Below the pieces are notes generated by a model, which was given only the letters and a program-made list of their open reading frames with translations, was not told the origin of the DNA and did not search any database. Both the position numbers and the translations under genes were made by a program. Positions 25,001 through 37,500 of a stretch of DNA of 50,662 bases are shown here, one piece after another; the stretch's first letter is position 1; each line of letters starts with the position of its first letter. Source of the stretch: Helochares maculicollis (lineage: Eukaryota > Arthropoda > Insecta > Coleoptera > Hydrophilidae); NCBI GenBank assembly GCA_033557835.1, contig JAWQRO010000178.1:1-50662 (forward strand), read 5' to 3'.

Positions 25001-25249
25001 TGTGCTGTCTACTGATGTATACAAATTTTACAGGTAAACGAAGTGCAATATGATCTAGTGTATTGCGTGGACCATGCCATTGAATATATAGTTGATCAGA
25101 AAATTGATGTAAAAAATTGTAAATTAATGTACACATATGATGACCAAGAATTGAGTGAGATATCTGATAAGCTACAGAATTTAATTGCCAGTAAATTACA
25201 GAAGAAGGTCCAAAGTAAATTTGCTGGGATGCCTACATTATTGAAATGA
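16016..25249 (+). CDS. Jarid2: Jarid2, JmjN-ARID-JmjC cofactor of Polycomb repressive complex 2 (about 2450 aa)
   Basis: Nine exons join in frame: 16016-16095, 16787-17734, 18037-22049, 22253-23007, 23185-23383, 23592-23839, 23898-24093, 24160-24857, 25034-25249. The N terminus has the conserved QAQRKFAQG segment (Lys35), corresponding to the vertebrate site methylated by EZH2 and read by EED, and the TEDFLTFLCFRGTP block. JmjN lies at about 1840-1885, ARID at about 1889-1998, JmjC at about 2085-2330 and the C-terminal CxxC...CxxH zinc finger at about 2367-2395. The iron-binding His and acidic residue of active demethylases are replaced (CCWYRDPHGLPW), so it is a dead enzyme as in other Jarid2 proteins. 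It is roughly twice vertebrate length because exon 3 adds a low-complexity Lys/Glu/Thr-rich region of more than 1300 residues. The vertebrate N-terminal ubiquitin-interaction segment is not seen; an upstream exon cannot be excluded. Confidence 0.93.
19750..20060 (+). repeat. 24-residue (72-bp) tandem repeat inside Jarid2 exon 3
   Basis: About four degenerate copies of a unit of the form KLKIADQEQIKSTxNEKVKT plus ADKG follow one another in frame, with no indels breaking the 72-bp period. Weaker relatives extend back to about 19,470 (KSKSTIEDNIKTAD and similar). The repeat is highly charged and probably disordered or helical; function unknown. Confidence 0.75.
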
Positions 25250-26044
25250 CAATTTGAATATTTCTACAATTAAAATGTTAACATTTCAAATCTTAAAAAA
25301 GTTTATGTAACTGGTTGTTTTTGGAAATTTTGCAATTGTTACTTTGTTTGCAAATTAAATTATAATGATGTAGATTATAGTAAATTATATTTTTTTAGTG
25401 TAGAATTTCGCTTTTTATTTATTTTTTAAAATTTCAAATGATGTATTTTGTATAATAGTAGATGTGACAATAATTGAATAAATATTGCAAAATTCAGATT
25501 TTGTCAATTCTTTTTACAATAGTTGCAGAAAAATATATTTGAAATGATCGATCGCCCCAATGCCAATGCAAAACTAAAGATGAGTTTCCTATATGGAAAT
25601 TTCCAGAACATCTGATTTCTACAACAGCCAAAGCAAGTCTTAAACAAGTTATGGCCAACGATATTGAAGCACGTTTAATCTCTTAAAGCAAGACGGAAAA
25701 TAAGATAAATAGTACTCAAAAACAGAACTTTCCAGAACATTTGATCTTTACAAGAGAAGAAAGAAATTTGAAGTATAACCATATCAAAGTCATATTCTTA
25801 TGAGAAACGGTAAGTCTAAAAATACAAGCAAGCAAAATTATGAGTAACTGCTACTTACCTAGTAAAAAACAGCTTTAAAGAAAAATTACACTAAATTTTG
25901 TGAAGAACCTTATAAATTACACAATAATTCGTTTACTTAATTTAATTATTTTTAAAAAATAAAACAACGTTAACAATTCTTAGATTAATTTTATTAATAC
26001 TATTAACATTAAAACAGTAATCACATATTTCACTTTTTTTTTGT
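25250..26044. other. Convergent 3' ends of Jarid2 and ANAPC2
   Basis: Contains the Jarid2 3' untranslated region with an AATAAA signal at 25,477-25,482, and on the other strand an AATAAA for ANAPC2 (TTTATT on plus at 25,990-25,995). Two weakly matching copies of a TTCCAGAACAT(C/T)TGAT-type segment occur about 130 bp apart (near 25,602 and 25,729). No gene is seen between them. Confidence 0.6.
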
Positions 26045-29000
26045 TTAGACAGGTAACCTATAAAGTCCACCAGAAAATATCAATTGATGCTCCCTCACTT
26101 TTCTGTCTAAAAATTGCCTTAACTCTTGCAAACTGTGTTCTTGAGTAGGGCCCTGAAAAGCGAACATTTTCAACATTTGGTGAATACGCTCTAGAGGTAG
26201 CGTATCCAAGTTCATTAGCATCCCCACAATGTAAGACCAGAAAGTCTGCATTTCTTCCTCTCTTTGGTCTTGGGCACTTGCCATAGCACTTTCTGATTCA
26301 AAATCTTCCACGAAACTCTCATTTGTTTGCACATTGCTTTTATCCTCGCGTTCCTCGACCAACTCGAAAACACAAGGCGTCGTTTCATTGATCAAGCCAT
26401 GCGATTGCCAAAAACCCATCTTCCTCCGCAAAACCGTGGCCGGCACCTGCATCACTCGGCTTAACTCGTCCAACTGCCAGGTGCTTTTGTTTTGGAAATG
26501 TAAAATGATGGTGGCATAGACAGGGGAGACTGACAAATTCAACGTCCTATCGGGGAGTTCTATTTCCAATTCGACAATGCCCAAGTGGTTTTTCCAACAG
26601 AGAGTGCGGTTCCCTTTGAGCATTTCAAAATTCCGAGTGAACTCCTCCATTTGGACTTCAACTTGGACTGGAATTTGTAACTTTTCTTCCTTGAAGGGTG
26701 GCCAAAATTGAGCGGAAAGAACCAAAGCCGACAAGGGAACTTCGCCCTCATTATAATCAGAATCTTGCTTGATATGCTGGTTGATTCGCTTGGAATCTGC
26801 TATGTCTTTCAGCATAACTTCACAATAGTGAAGTTGTGAGTCGCCGAATCGAAGCTTCAAGAGCTCCAAGTATCTGATTTCTTTTTCTGTGTAGCAAGTG
26901 AGCTGGGAGAGGAGGCGATCAGCTAGCAGGGTTCGATATTCATTGACAAAGAGTTCTTTGCTTCCATAAACGTTCACCAACATGGATATTATATCGGATG
27001 TTCGGCGAGTGGATACGTTCTTACCTGCAAATAAAAATTAGTGTCTATCAGGATCAAAAGTAAACCACTCACAGATATGACTAAACTTCAGGTTAAAAAA
27101 ATTAAAACCCAAGCATGAATCAGTGCGTAACAATCATTAAACTTACTAGGATCGGCATCAACTGGGTCAGGCATCCATGTTTCCCAGTTCTCTGTGTCTT
27201 CATCTATTGGACTATTTTCATCTGTTTGTATACCCTCACCTCTTACCAATTCTTCTGCTAAATCATTAGATCCTTCTTCTGTTAAACTACTTACAACACA
27301 CCTGCAAAATGACATAAGAAATGTTAATCATTAAAGATAGTATACAAAATATGAGTAGCCCTATTGTTATTTAAAGCGAGTACCAACCGAATGGTGTCAT
27401 CCCTGCTCCTTAGATATTGATGTACTGGCTGTGTGACTGTTTCAAGCAGCAAACCAGAAGGATCTAGAACTTTCATAGACCTAATGGCTGCTACATAAGC
27501 CGTAAGAATATCAGGTGTACTAACGCCAGGATGAAGTAAACGGGTCTCCATCGACAATTGCATTTTCTTGGTCAAGTATGATTTTAAATCTGTTTTAGGC
27601 AAACAATGCCTTAAATCTTCCAAAGCAGGCAAAGACTCAGGATATTCTACAATGTAAATTAGTCAAATAATTCATTGTTTTACCGAAGACTGACGTCATT
27701 AAATTACTTTATTACTAAAGCAATAGCAATTACCTATTATAACATTAAAAAGTTGGTTGATTCTTATTTTCGAATAAGTGCCATACATGTAGTGCCTTAA
27801 TTTTTTATCAAAAGCCTCGATACAATCAGCTGAGAGAGAGGAAATATCAGAGCAGTATATTTTTTTAATCCAGTTTAAGATTACATTGTCCATCCACTGT
27901 AAGTGATGCATTTATGCATTAAAATTAAACGTACATTGAAAAATCTTGTAGAAACAAACCTTTTCTAAGCTTTCCAAGTGCGAAACGTCAAAGCTATCTT
28001 TACATGTCTTCTCAATATGGTGTTCAATGTACACATAAACCAGGGATGTTAAAACTTGAGACACCAAAGGCTCAACCAGCCCAAGTTCGAGCAGCTTTCT
28101 ATTCGTTTCATAAAAGTACCGAGTGCAATTACACTTGTTAACCTCGAAAAGACAGGCTTTGCACAACTTTTCTCCATGATGATGATCCTCTCTATCTTCC
28201 ATCCGGATTGCAATTTCGTAAAAATTGTGTATGTTTTCGTTCCGATCTGTCGGAAACTGTGAGAGCAAAGCAGCCCTGAGCATTAGCTTCAAGGCATCTT
28301 TAAGATTGTTTTGGCCCATAATGAAGGTGTTATGTTGATTATGTTTCCTCAAAGCATCTACATTGTTCATTATGAACAAAAATTGAATGTAGTAATCATA
28401 GAGCTGCTCGACTGCTTTGTAGAAATTTCTGAATCCTTCGTAGGGATCTCCTGTGCTTTGGAATAGTGACCAAAACTGAGGGGCTATGGTCTGAGTGGAG
28501 AATTTTTCTATTTGTTTCAGAATTAACGATTCAATGGCCTTGGTTACTTTTAATTTATTTATAACATCTAGGGTCCTGTAGAATTCCTCTTTGGTGATTT
28601 CGTTTTTGAAGGGCTAGAATTGATTACCCTTATTATGTGTGCTTTTAATGTACAAACCAGAAAGCTTCAGTTACATTTCTGATTTTTATTTACGTTAGGA
28701 CATATATAAACATGTATTTATTACTATATTCCAAACAAATAAAGAAACCTTTAATTGGTCTATTAGATCTAAAATTGATTTAGGCTACAAGTAAGCGAAA
28801 ATGTGGCAGAGAACTAGAGATGGATCATATAAATATGTTACAGGCACCTCACCATAATCCTTTGAGGTCGCAAGGTTAAGCTTGTGAGGATTTTGAAATA
28901 TTTATTTCAGCTATTCCCGATACAAAATGTCAAATGTTACTTAGAGATCTACACACTCTGTGTATAAGTATAGATAACAAAACATGTACTGGAAACATTA

Positions 29001-29680
29001 CTCCAAGAGATTATGAGGACACAATGACTCAGTGAACATGACGATGGCTGTATTCAACTAGCAAGTTCTGTCTTAAATTAGCGAACCCAGTTGTCTTCTT
29101 TAAAAAAAAACACCTGCTTTGAATATACTGAATGTAACGTTTATTAAAGAATGACTATTTATCAATTACATAAATTTAAAACAAAAATTGTTGTGATATG
29201 CTTTTAGATTTGAAGATCTGAAACTCTCTGTAGAGTTAGAATTATGCGAGACTGTATTGTTGAGACAAACTTTTACACCTTATTTCAAATTATGCTAAGA
29301 ACAAAAACTCAATGTTCTAATTTGGAATTATGCAATTATTACACAGAATAAATCTGTTTTATCATAGGTACTAATAAACTTTAAACAATCTACCACATAC
29401 ATATCCAGAGAAAACGATTTGCATTAATAGTATTGATATGATAGCCGTAATACCTAATCTAAGCAGATATTAGTAAACAATTAAGTAAATAAAATAACAC
29501 ATGCAAATCTAATAAATGCTAAAGCCCTATCAAACAACCATTTGTTTCAGTTAATTATTGTATATAAAATAACTAATTTTTAATGGTACATACCATGGAA
29601 AAGGCATCATTTAAAATGGGGAACGCCTTTTTAATCATTTCCCATTCAGCCTTCCAGTTCACATTAGGCAATGATGTCAT
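26045..29680 (-). CDS. ANAPC2: Anaphase-promoting complex subunit 2 (cullin-like, 765 aa)
   Basis: Six exons join in frame: 29594-29680, 27960-28613, 27734-27896, 27388-27646, 27147-27301 and 26045-27024. ANAPC2 is the cullin scaffold of the APC/C ubiquitin ligase that holds the RING subunit APC11. Diagnostic segments are ETWMPDPVDADPSKN before the cullin-homology part, SDIISMLVNVYGSKELFVNEYR, LLKLRFGDSQLHYCEVMLKDIADSKRIN split over the cullin core (about residues 440-650), SAQFWPPFKEEKL, and the C-terminal winged helix ending SGGLYRLPV. Length is close to the vertebrate protein (about 820). The donor at 27,386-27,387 (GTTGGT) is weak but gives the conserved DTIR-CVVSSLTEE junction. Symbol in Drosophila: mr (morula). 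Confidence 0.93.
28614..29593 (-). other. First intron of ANAPC2
   Basis: A 980-bp intron between the 29-codon first exon and exon 2. AT-rich; no coding, RNA or mobile element signal recognised. Confidence 0.6.
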
Positions 29681-31544
29681 TTTTATTTAATATTTGTATT
29701 AAATCCGGTGAAATAAATAAATATAAGCAATTTTCTAACCTAAAACAACAGCTTCTGATATATAATTGCCATTTTGCAGGACAACCAATTACAAATTTCA
29801 GGGCTTTTATATGATTGGTTGGATTAGACTCGAGTTCTAAATCGCAATGAATATCATCATATCATCATCATATTACTAAACTAAGTATTGTATAGAGAAG
29901 ATATTGCAATCACAAAATTTAAGGGATCTTCACGTTTTGAGGGCTTGTATGAGTGTATGTAAACACAATAGCGGTAAAACCATTTTAGGTTGAGCAATGA
30001 AATTTTACATACGGCTTCTATCACAAAATTTTAGATCCATTTCAACTTTTGACGGTTATAAAACTGCCGAAAGTATCTATTTAGCCGCACAGTTTGAATT
30101 TTTTTCAAGTAAACTAGTCGTTAAAATGAAGCTATCAAGTAGAAATTTCGTGCATGTTTTAAATACTACGAAAAAATATAAGATTCAAGTTTTCAAAATG
30201 ATTGGATCGCCATAAGTGTTTTATTTTGATGTTGAAAGTTTCACATTTAATAAGACTTGAAATTAAAAAAAAAATACAAAATTTCCACAAAAATCTTAAA
30301 CATAACAAGTAGTTGTGTATAAATTGAAAAACCGAAAGTGAGACTTTTACAATTATCTGGAGATATTCGTTTCACTAGAATTCCAACGAAGAAAGATGAC
30401 AACCAGTAAATCAACAAAAAGAAGAAAGTTTCTACAACGCTAACCGCCAATCAAATATTGTATGACGATTTGGTGAGCGTCCTAAACGTATAATTTCAAA
30501 CTTTTGCGGATTTGCAATTTTTACATCAATTGCATGTTATTGTGTTCAATGTGATATTTCAGGATACGCATGAAGGTGATCATTATTATTGTTACATGTA
30601 GAATAATTTAAGTCAATTTTAAAAAAGCGGTGAGGAGTGGACATAACCACAATTTTTAACCATGTGGTCTATTTGTTGAATCATTCATTTGCACGATTTG
30701 CACAAAATGTTTGTTTTTCTTTTGCTATTTCTTAAAAAAATACGTAACTGGGACGTTTAATTGGATTATGCGGTGGTTTATTTTGTTTTTTACCATGTAA
30801 ATTTGTATGGAAAGAGATGTTTTCATATGCAGTACTCTTTAGTAATTAATGCTTATTACTTTTTCAAAACTAACCGGCTGCTTGATGCTATTTCAATTTA
30901 AAAGTAGGAAAATCAAAAAAACAAGTACTTCCTACTTAGAGGGCTATGATTTTATTTCTATTGCGAATGTGTATAAGACCTTAATGTGTCTAAAAACAAA
31001 AGATAGGAAGGCTCTAAAACAATATTTGGGCAACAGGTAATCACTCCTCAGCAGAGTAACTGAGTAACAAACAAATTAAATTGAAAAGGTAGACATGATG
31101 CTTTCATGAGTTTGAAATAATTTATGAAAACAATGGACTTGCCTAAATATCAAACAAATAAAATAAAGGCTGGTGTACTAGGGCATCAAAACTGTAATTA
31201 TAGTCGCGAATGTATTCTTATGTCTGCATCTTACATGCATATTTTCTAAAAAAAAAAATATAAACCAGCATTATATTGATTCAACAACAACCCATGTACT
31301 ATATTACAAATGTTTAATGCTGAGAACGGGAGAATGGGATTTATATATGAAAATCCATCGAACGAAAATAAGTGAAATTCTCAAAAGAAATCAATGTTCA
31401 TTGTTGGAATAGGACCATATGTAGAAAATAAATAAAGTACAAAATTTGGTTGTTGTAAAATAGGCTAGTTTTTGAACACTAGAACATTATGAAAATGTTT
31501 CATACAATTTAAAATTAAACAATTTTTTTTTTGTAGAAATTAAA
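29681..31544. other. Divergent intergenic region between ANAPC2 and the TTF1-like gene
   Basis: Should hold both promoters. The TTF1-like gene has an acceptor (TTTGTAG) at 31,530-31,536, nine bases before its ATG, so a non-coding first exon is expected in this interval. A 72-codon frame at 29,997-30,215 starts with ATG 317 bp from ANAPC2 but shows no recognised domain. I see no RNA gene. Confidence 0.5.
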
Positions 31545-34500
31545 ATGTCTCTCGACAAATCTATGTCGCCCAATTGTTCAATGTCTGATTTGTCGTTTAA
31601 GAAAAGTAAACTCTCCAAAAATGTGAACCTAGAAGAGGCGCATGTGCAAAAGTTGAAAAAAAGCAGCATTGTCGAAGTGTCAAATGCTTTAGCTGAGAAA
31701 CGAAGTAAAGAAGAGAGAATACGACAAAAAAAGTTGGTTCTTTTAAATGATGATAGTGACAGTACAGTTACATCATCAATACATGATAAAAAACAAGACA
31801 AAAAAGAGAGAGATTTAAAAGAGAATGATCAAATAATTGGTGAAGGGCTACAAATATCTTCAACTCCAAAAGACAAACATCACAAAGGTGAAGAAGGTAA
31901 CAATATTAAAATGTTAAGACTTGTAGGCAATATTTGTGATATAGCTTTCGAAGATCGTCTTAAATTACTAGATAGGAATGATTCGGGCTCTTCTGATGAG
32001 AAGATATCAATTTCAATAAATAGTAAGTTCTACCTAAATTTTAAAATCATTATTAACCCTTTGTGGTCATTTGTCTGCTCTCAGCCATCACAGAAGGAGT
32101 GGTATGAATCACGACACTATTGATTCATATATCAGTTGGTGAAAGCTCTTAAGTATCTAAGCGGCCTTGTCAATGACCCGAAAATGTCGAAACTCAATAT
32201 AAACAAACACGATTGTTTCACACTTACAATTAAAAAAAAAAACTTAGAAGCCTGTCGCTTTTTGAGAGTGAAGAAAAAAATGCAGAGATATTGAAGCTGC
32301 CAAAAATATGCTATTTAACTGGTTCAATTAACACAAATAGAAAATATATACCAGTTGAGTTATAAAAAACCCAGCTATAATAAAAAGCAAAAATCTTGGA
32401 AGCCTGTCGATCAAGTCATATTTATACTATTAGCATAGACATAAAAAAATAGTCGCTATACTAAGTTACAATACCTCAGGTACAACAACTATAAAAGGAA
32501 GGGTGAAACAAGGAGGTACAATCAACATTAGCAAATCGAATCGTAAATTGCAATATGCATATTGGAGGCATCGACGAAACTTACCAGTTAGCAAGTTCAT
32601 ATTATTTTTTGAGAAAATATTGCAAATGGTGGAGAAGGATTTTTCTGGGGATTTGAAATCTGTAATAAATAGCTACATCTTTTGATACGTCAAGTAGAAA
32701 AGAAAACAATATGCCTATGAAAGACTGTCTTCAAAACCAGGAAGATCATCGTTTTCAGATAAAGATGATAGGCTTAATAGGAAAACGCACAAATTGTGGT
32801 AGTGTGAAGGAGTGGAGAGTAAAAATTGCTATATATGGTTGTACAGAAATATTGAGATGCAAAGTCGCGAGGGACAAACTTAGTTCGGCAGGGTAAGATA
32901 CAAACGGCCAATTTAGGTGGGTTAACAATATAATTCCAAAAATGATATATAAAGAACAATTGAATAATCGAATAAATATCACAGCAAATGTCATCAGCAT
33001 TGGCGCGAGGCCCCTCAGGCAAGTTACCTACGCAGTGGATACACGGTAACCTACAATCTGCAGATCCGCAATTGACCTAACACATGAGTGAAAAATATAA
33101 CTACGAAACAATTACCTGACAGGGCTCTAATTCCACAAGTGAGGGTGGCGTGGCGGGCCGCTACCAAAATCCCTTTTCTTTACTCCACTCGAAGCAGCCA
33201 ATCCTTCCAGGACTCTCGAAAATTAGCGGAAAATGAAGGCCACTCTGCCCATGTGTCTTTTTCTCCCCGAGAGAGAGAGAGAGACAGAGAGAGACTCTTA
33301 GTATACAGATCCGTGCCTGGAGCTTCGGGGAGTGATTTAAAAAGTGCTGGTATGCTTTAATGTTCAGCTAGCATAGATTATCCATTTTGGGGTTGTATTT
33401 CAATTGCGCCACCAGTTTTAACCCCACCTACCAAACAGCAAAAACTGGAAAGCTGGATCTAAGATCTCCGAAGCTCGGCCATGCGAAAACCAAGCATAAC
33501 AATATTATGGATAGGAAACATAAAAATAATTAATTTTGCAATGCATAATCGAGAACCAGAACTGAATATTCCACACTGATTTCAAAGATACCACAGAATA
33601 GAAATATATAGAATATAATTTTTTATGTTATATGTCACTGCCTTGTCAATGTAAATTAATTTTTACCGTTCATGTCTAATGTCCAAATAGGACCTCAAAG
33701 GGTTAATAAAAGTATATAATTTTAGATTATTTACAGTTAACCAAACCTTAAGAACATATTAATATTTCAAAGGTTGAATTATATTGAAATAAATTGTTCA
33801 CAAACTACAGTGTATTATAAAGAACTTGTTTATGTTTATGAAGTTTGGACGTTGAGAAAATTGCTAAAAGTGAGTCCCTTATTCCTGACCATCTCATTTC
33901 GCCTAAAATGCGAAAATAAGCTGGCTTTAAATAGTATAACTTAACTTTCTACTATGGGTGATTCGCTGCAGCTACTATAACTCATACTTTGTTTATTTTG
34001 CTGGTTAGTGTAATTGGCGTCCAGGTTGATTGTCAAATACAATATTTGATAGCGATAATGGCTTACCAGGAAATACTTCCTTTTCAGAGTTGAGAATTTA
34101 ATAGCTTGATAGCAACAGCCATTTTATGAGACTAAGCAGTTTGAGCATCCAGCGTTGCAAATATCAAACTGGATATTAACTAATTTTCTGTACCAATCAC
34201 TTAAAAAGTTCAATCGTAGACCAATGTTTACATGCTCGTGCTCTAGATAATGTTTGTCCGCATCGTTCGCTGTACGCTGTACAGACTATTTTAAAAAGGA
34301 AACTGCACTGAGTGAGCATGGAATGACAGATGCTGAGGAATTCATTACTGACGTAGGAAAAATGCTTGATAAAGCAGGTTCAGAATATCTTAGACCTAAA
34401 TGTACCAAGATTCAATTTTGTCTATGATGAAACCTTGCTGTCTCTGGGAGCGCATAATCTGTTTAAAGAGAAAATGTACAAACATATTGTTGTATCACTT

Positions 34501-37500
34501 TAAAAAATGTTTCATAAGGGACAATCTTAATATATTACAAACACTACGTCAGGTGATAAAACTTGCCTGTATGTGCCAATCAAACATTAAAACAACTTCT
34601 GGGACTATCATGTTAAGGATTCATTTGTGTTAGACAATCTCAATAGCATAAACACAATAATGATAGCTGTATTTTTTAAATTATGTGGAATTTTTGAGTC
34701 ATTTTGGAAACGTATTAAATTGCCACAGATAAGTGGAGTGCCTAGAGTCATCGAGTCTTTGAAACATCTACGTCCAACTTCAAAAATGGACACTAGGATT
34801 CTCTATTATGACAATGCTTCAGTTCACTACACAAAAAATTATATTTGAACACTACACGACTGAAATTTCTGGAAATTTTGCTCCCTGCGACTTTGCGCAG
34901 TTAAAACAAACCTAAAAATGATGCACAAAAATCTTAGGTTTCTGATAATAGCCAAATTTGAATTTCGTTTTGCATTCATTATATTTCTTGTACAACTTAA
35001 TTTAATTATAGTTTGTACATATCAAATGCTGTAAAGAATATATATTTATATATAAAAAATATTAAATAAATGTGGGCGCTCTTATGATGTAAATCCTAAA
35101 TTGTATTACCAATTTTAGCAACAACACTTGCTATATAAAATACAATAAGAAAGTTCAGAAACTTGTAATTTGTATTTGATTTTATCTCAGCATCTTCTAA
35201 TAACAACTTTATGTTGATAGCTGGTGATTAAAAGTATTGTGCATTCAATAGAGCATGAAAATGACTAAACAACATAATGCACTCCTCTTTGAACAGCTAA
35301 AAAGGAGTAAATTATTATTTTATTAAGCTTAGGGTGATTCAACCGAAACATGTTTCACTTAATGTGCCATTATCATTCGTCCCATTGCTAGCTGCTTGCC
35401 AGATGTTACCTGCATTTCTACCTAAAAGCAAGTTTTCAATTTCATTTTAAAAATTCATCGTTTGAAGCATTAACACGTTTCATATTCTTTGTGTGGTTCA
35501 AGCTTGATAGAAAATTCATAGAACACAAAGAACCTACAATTATATTCTAATAAACTTATTACTTTTATCCACTATCACAAGAAAGATTATCAAAAATATT
35601 TGCTTCTAATAGTATATCAATTAGCAATACAGTTATAGAATGATTTTATTTCAGGTAAGAAGAAAAAACGAAAATCTCTTGAACAATCAATCGATGAGAA
35701 AGTAGAGCAATTAAAACATACATTAACGAAAATTTGTGACACTTCCACTTTGGACAAGAAAGACAAAAAGCGCAAATTAAAAATTCCAAAAGTTCTGCAA
35801 TGCGCAGAAACTTCACCAACTACTACTTATGTTGAAGAACTTCAGGCACCTAATAATAAAAAGGAAAAGAAGGATCGAAACAAGAAACATACAGATTTTG
35901 AAGTGCATGTTTCTGAAGCAAGCACTTTAGTTCTTGGTAAATCGAGAGAAGCTGATAAAACTGCAGTGAATTACAAGAAACATCGCACAAAAGAAAATAA
36001 CAAAGACATGGAACTTTCGGCAGTAGAAATAGGGAAGAAACAAAGTAGGAAGGAAGATGCTCAGGACTTACATGATTATGTAAATAATCAAATTAACTCA
36101 GCAGATGATTGCAACAAAATAATGAAGAAAAAGAAAAAGAAACACAAAAAGGAAACACATGATGATGATGGCCTGCCTCCTCCTGGAAATAGTCGATTGG
36201 AACCTAAAAGCAGCAATTTATTATTAGAATCTAAATACGACAAAAATGAAACCTCGAAGATAAAAAAAAGGAAGAAACCTTCTCCCGAAGAAAATGCATC
36301 AACTACTAAAGAATTCTCCAATTTGGAAAAATTAAAAGATACTAGTGAAATTGGAATTGGAAATCAAGAAACTTCCGAAGAGATGCCAACCACAGACCTT
36401 TCGGATGCTAAGAAGAAAAAGAAACGGAAGAAGCAAGATGTGAATATTATGAAACAGTTTGCAGCAGAAGCAGCATTGAGATTAAATTATGAAGAGGATG
36501 AGTATAGTTCTGATAGATTAAATACCAAAAGTGACAATGAAATAAATAATATCAATTCTGTTAAAGAACATAGAGCGAAGAGAAAAAATAAATCATCTGA
36601 ATATGACACTGATTATTCTGATAAGGAATTCAGAAGAACAGCTGAGTTGACTGTTATCAAGAGGAGTCCAATAAGTGTAAAAAGTGAGGAAATAGAAGAT
36701 ATTCTCTCTGATGAAGAATTAGAACATGGCCCTGTGCTTATAAATGACATCAGCTTTAATAATTTAACTGATTTAACGATTCAAGAATTTGCTGAGATTC
36801 GTACTATGCAAAGAAGAGATACTTTTGAAAAGTATTACCAGGTAGGTTTTGTTAGCTTTTGCTTTGAGGAATGTACTCATAGTCACTTATTTCAGTTAAT
36901 TGGCGATCTGGAAATTATTAATCGATTTCCTGTGCCACGAAGTCATCTTATTGAAACTCACATGTCAGGTGTCTCTAATAAGCAACAAAATGAGGCATTT
37001 AAAGCTTTGGGAATTGAAATGAAAAATGGTCCATTTACTCAGACTGAAGATGAAACCATTAAAATGAATTGGAATGATTTTTGCCAGGTTTGTCCTTTGA
37101 CTTTTTAAAAAAAATTCCACTATTTATGCTTTATAACGCAATTTTATGAACTTACCTTTAATATTCTTTAAGAATCACAATTTAGATCCAGAGTATCCTG
37201 AGCCGTTTTTGCAATTTGCAATTGACAAAAAGTTTATTCTGTCGGCACATAACCGAATCAAATTTGTGAGATATTTGGCGAAGAATTTAGAAAGACGAAA
37301 ATTATACACAGTCTACAAGAGATTCCAGAGACTTTATACATCTAAATTCAAAAGAGGAAAGTTCAGTCCAGAGGAAGATAAAATAATATTAGAGTATGTG
37401 AAAAGCAAAGTGACAAATGTCTATTCAAAATTGGAACATTTGCTAAATCGTCCTCGGTCGTATATTGAAAAACGATACCAAAAACTAAAAGCCATAGAGA

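Larger units (their letters stand above)
32057..33702. mobile_element. piggyBac-like transposon, degenerate, in intron 1 of the TTF1-like gene
   Basis: A TTAA at 32,053-32,056 is followed by CCCTTTGTGGTC, and the other end is GACCTCAAAGGG followed by TTAA at 33,703-33,706. The termini are inverted repeats with one mismatch over 12 bases, and both sit on the TTAA duplicated by piggyBac elements. Inside, 32,519-32,656 reads a transposase fragment with MHIGGIDETYQ, then YCKWWRRIF, matching the piggyBac core (MGGVD..DQ ... KWWRR.F). Frames are broken, so it is a fossil. The 1,646-bp length is shorter than an intact element. It sits 30 bp downstream of the exon 1 donor. Confidence 0.75.

Noticed and set aside
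29997..30215. A 72-codon plus-strand frame beginning MKFYIRLLSQNF
   Set aside because: No recognised domain, no splice or translation context that marks it as coding, and it lies in the ANAPC2/TTF1 divergent spacer.
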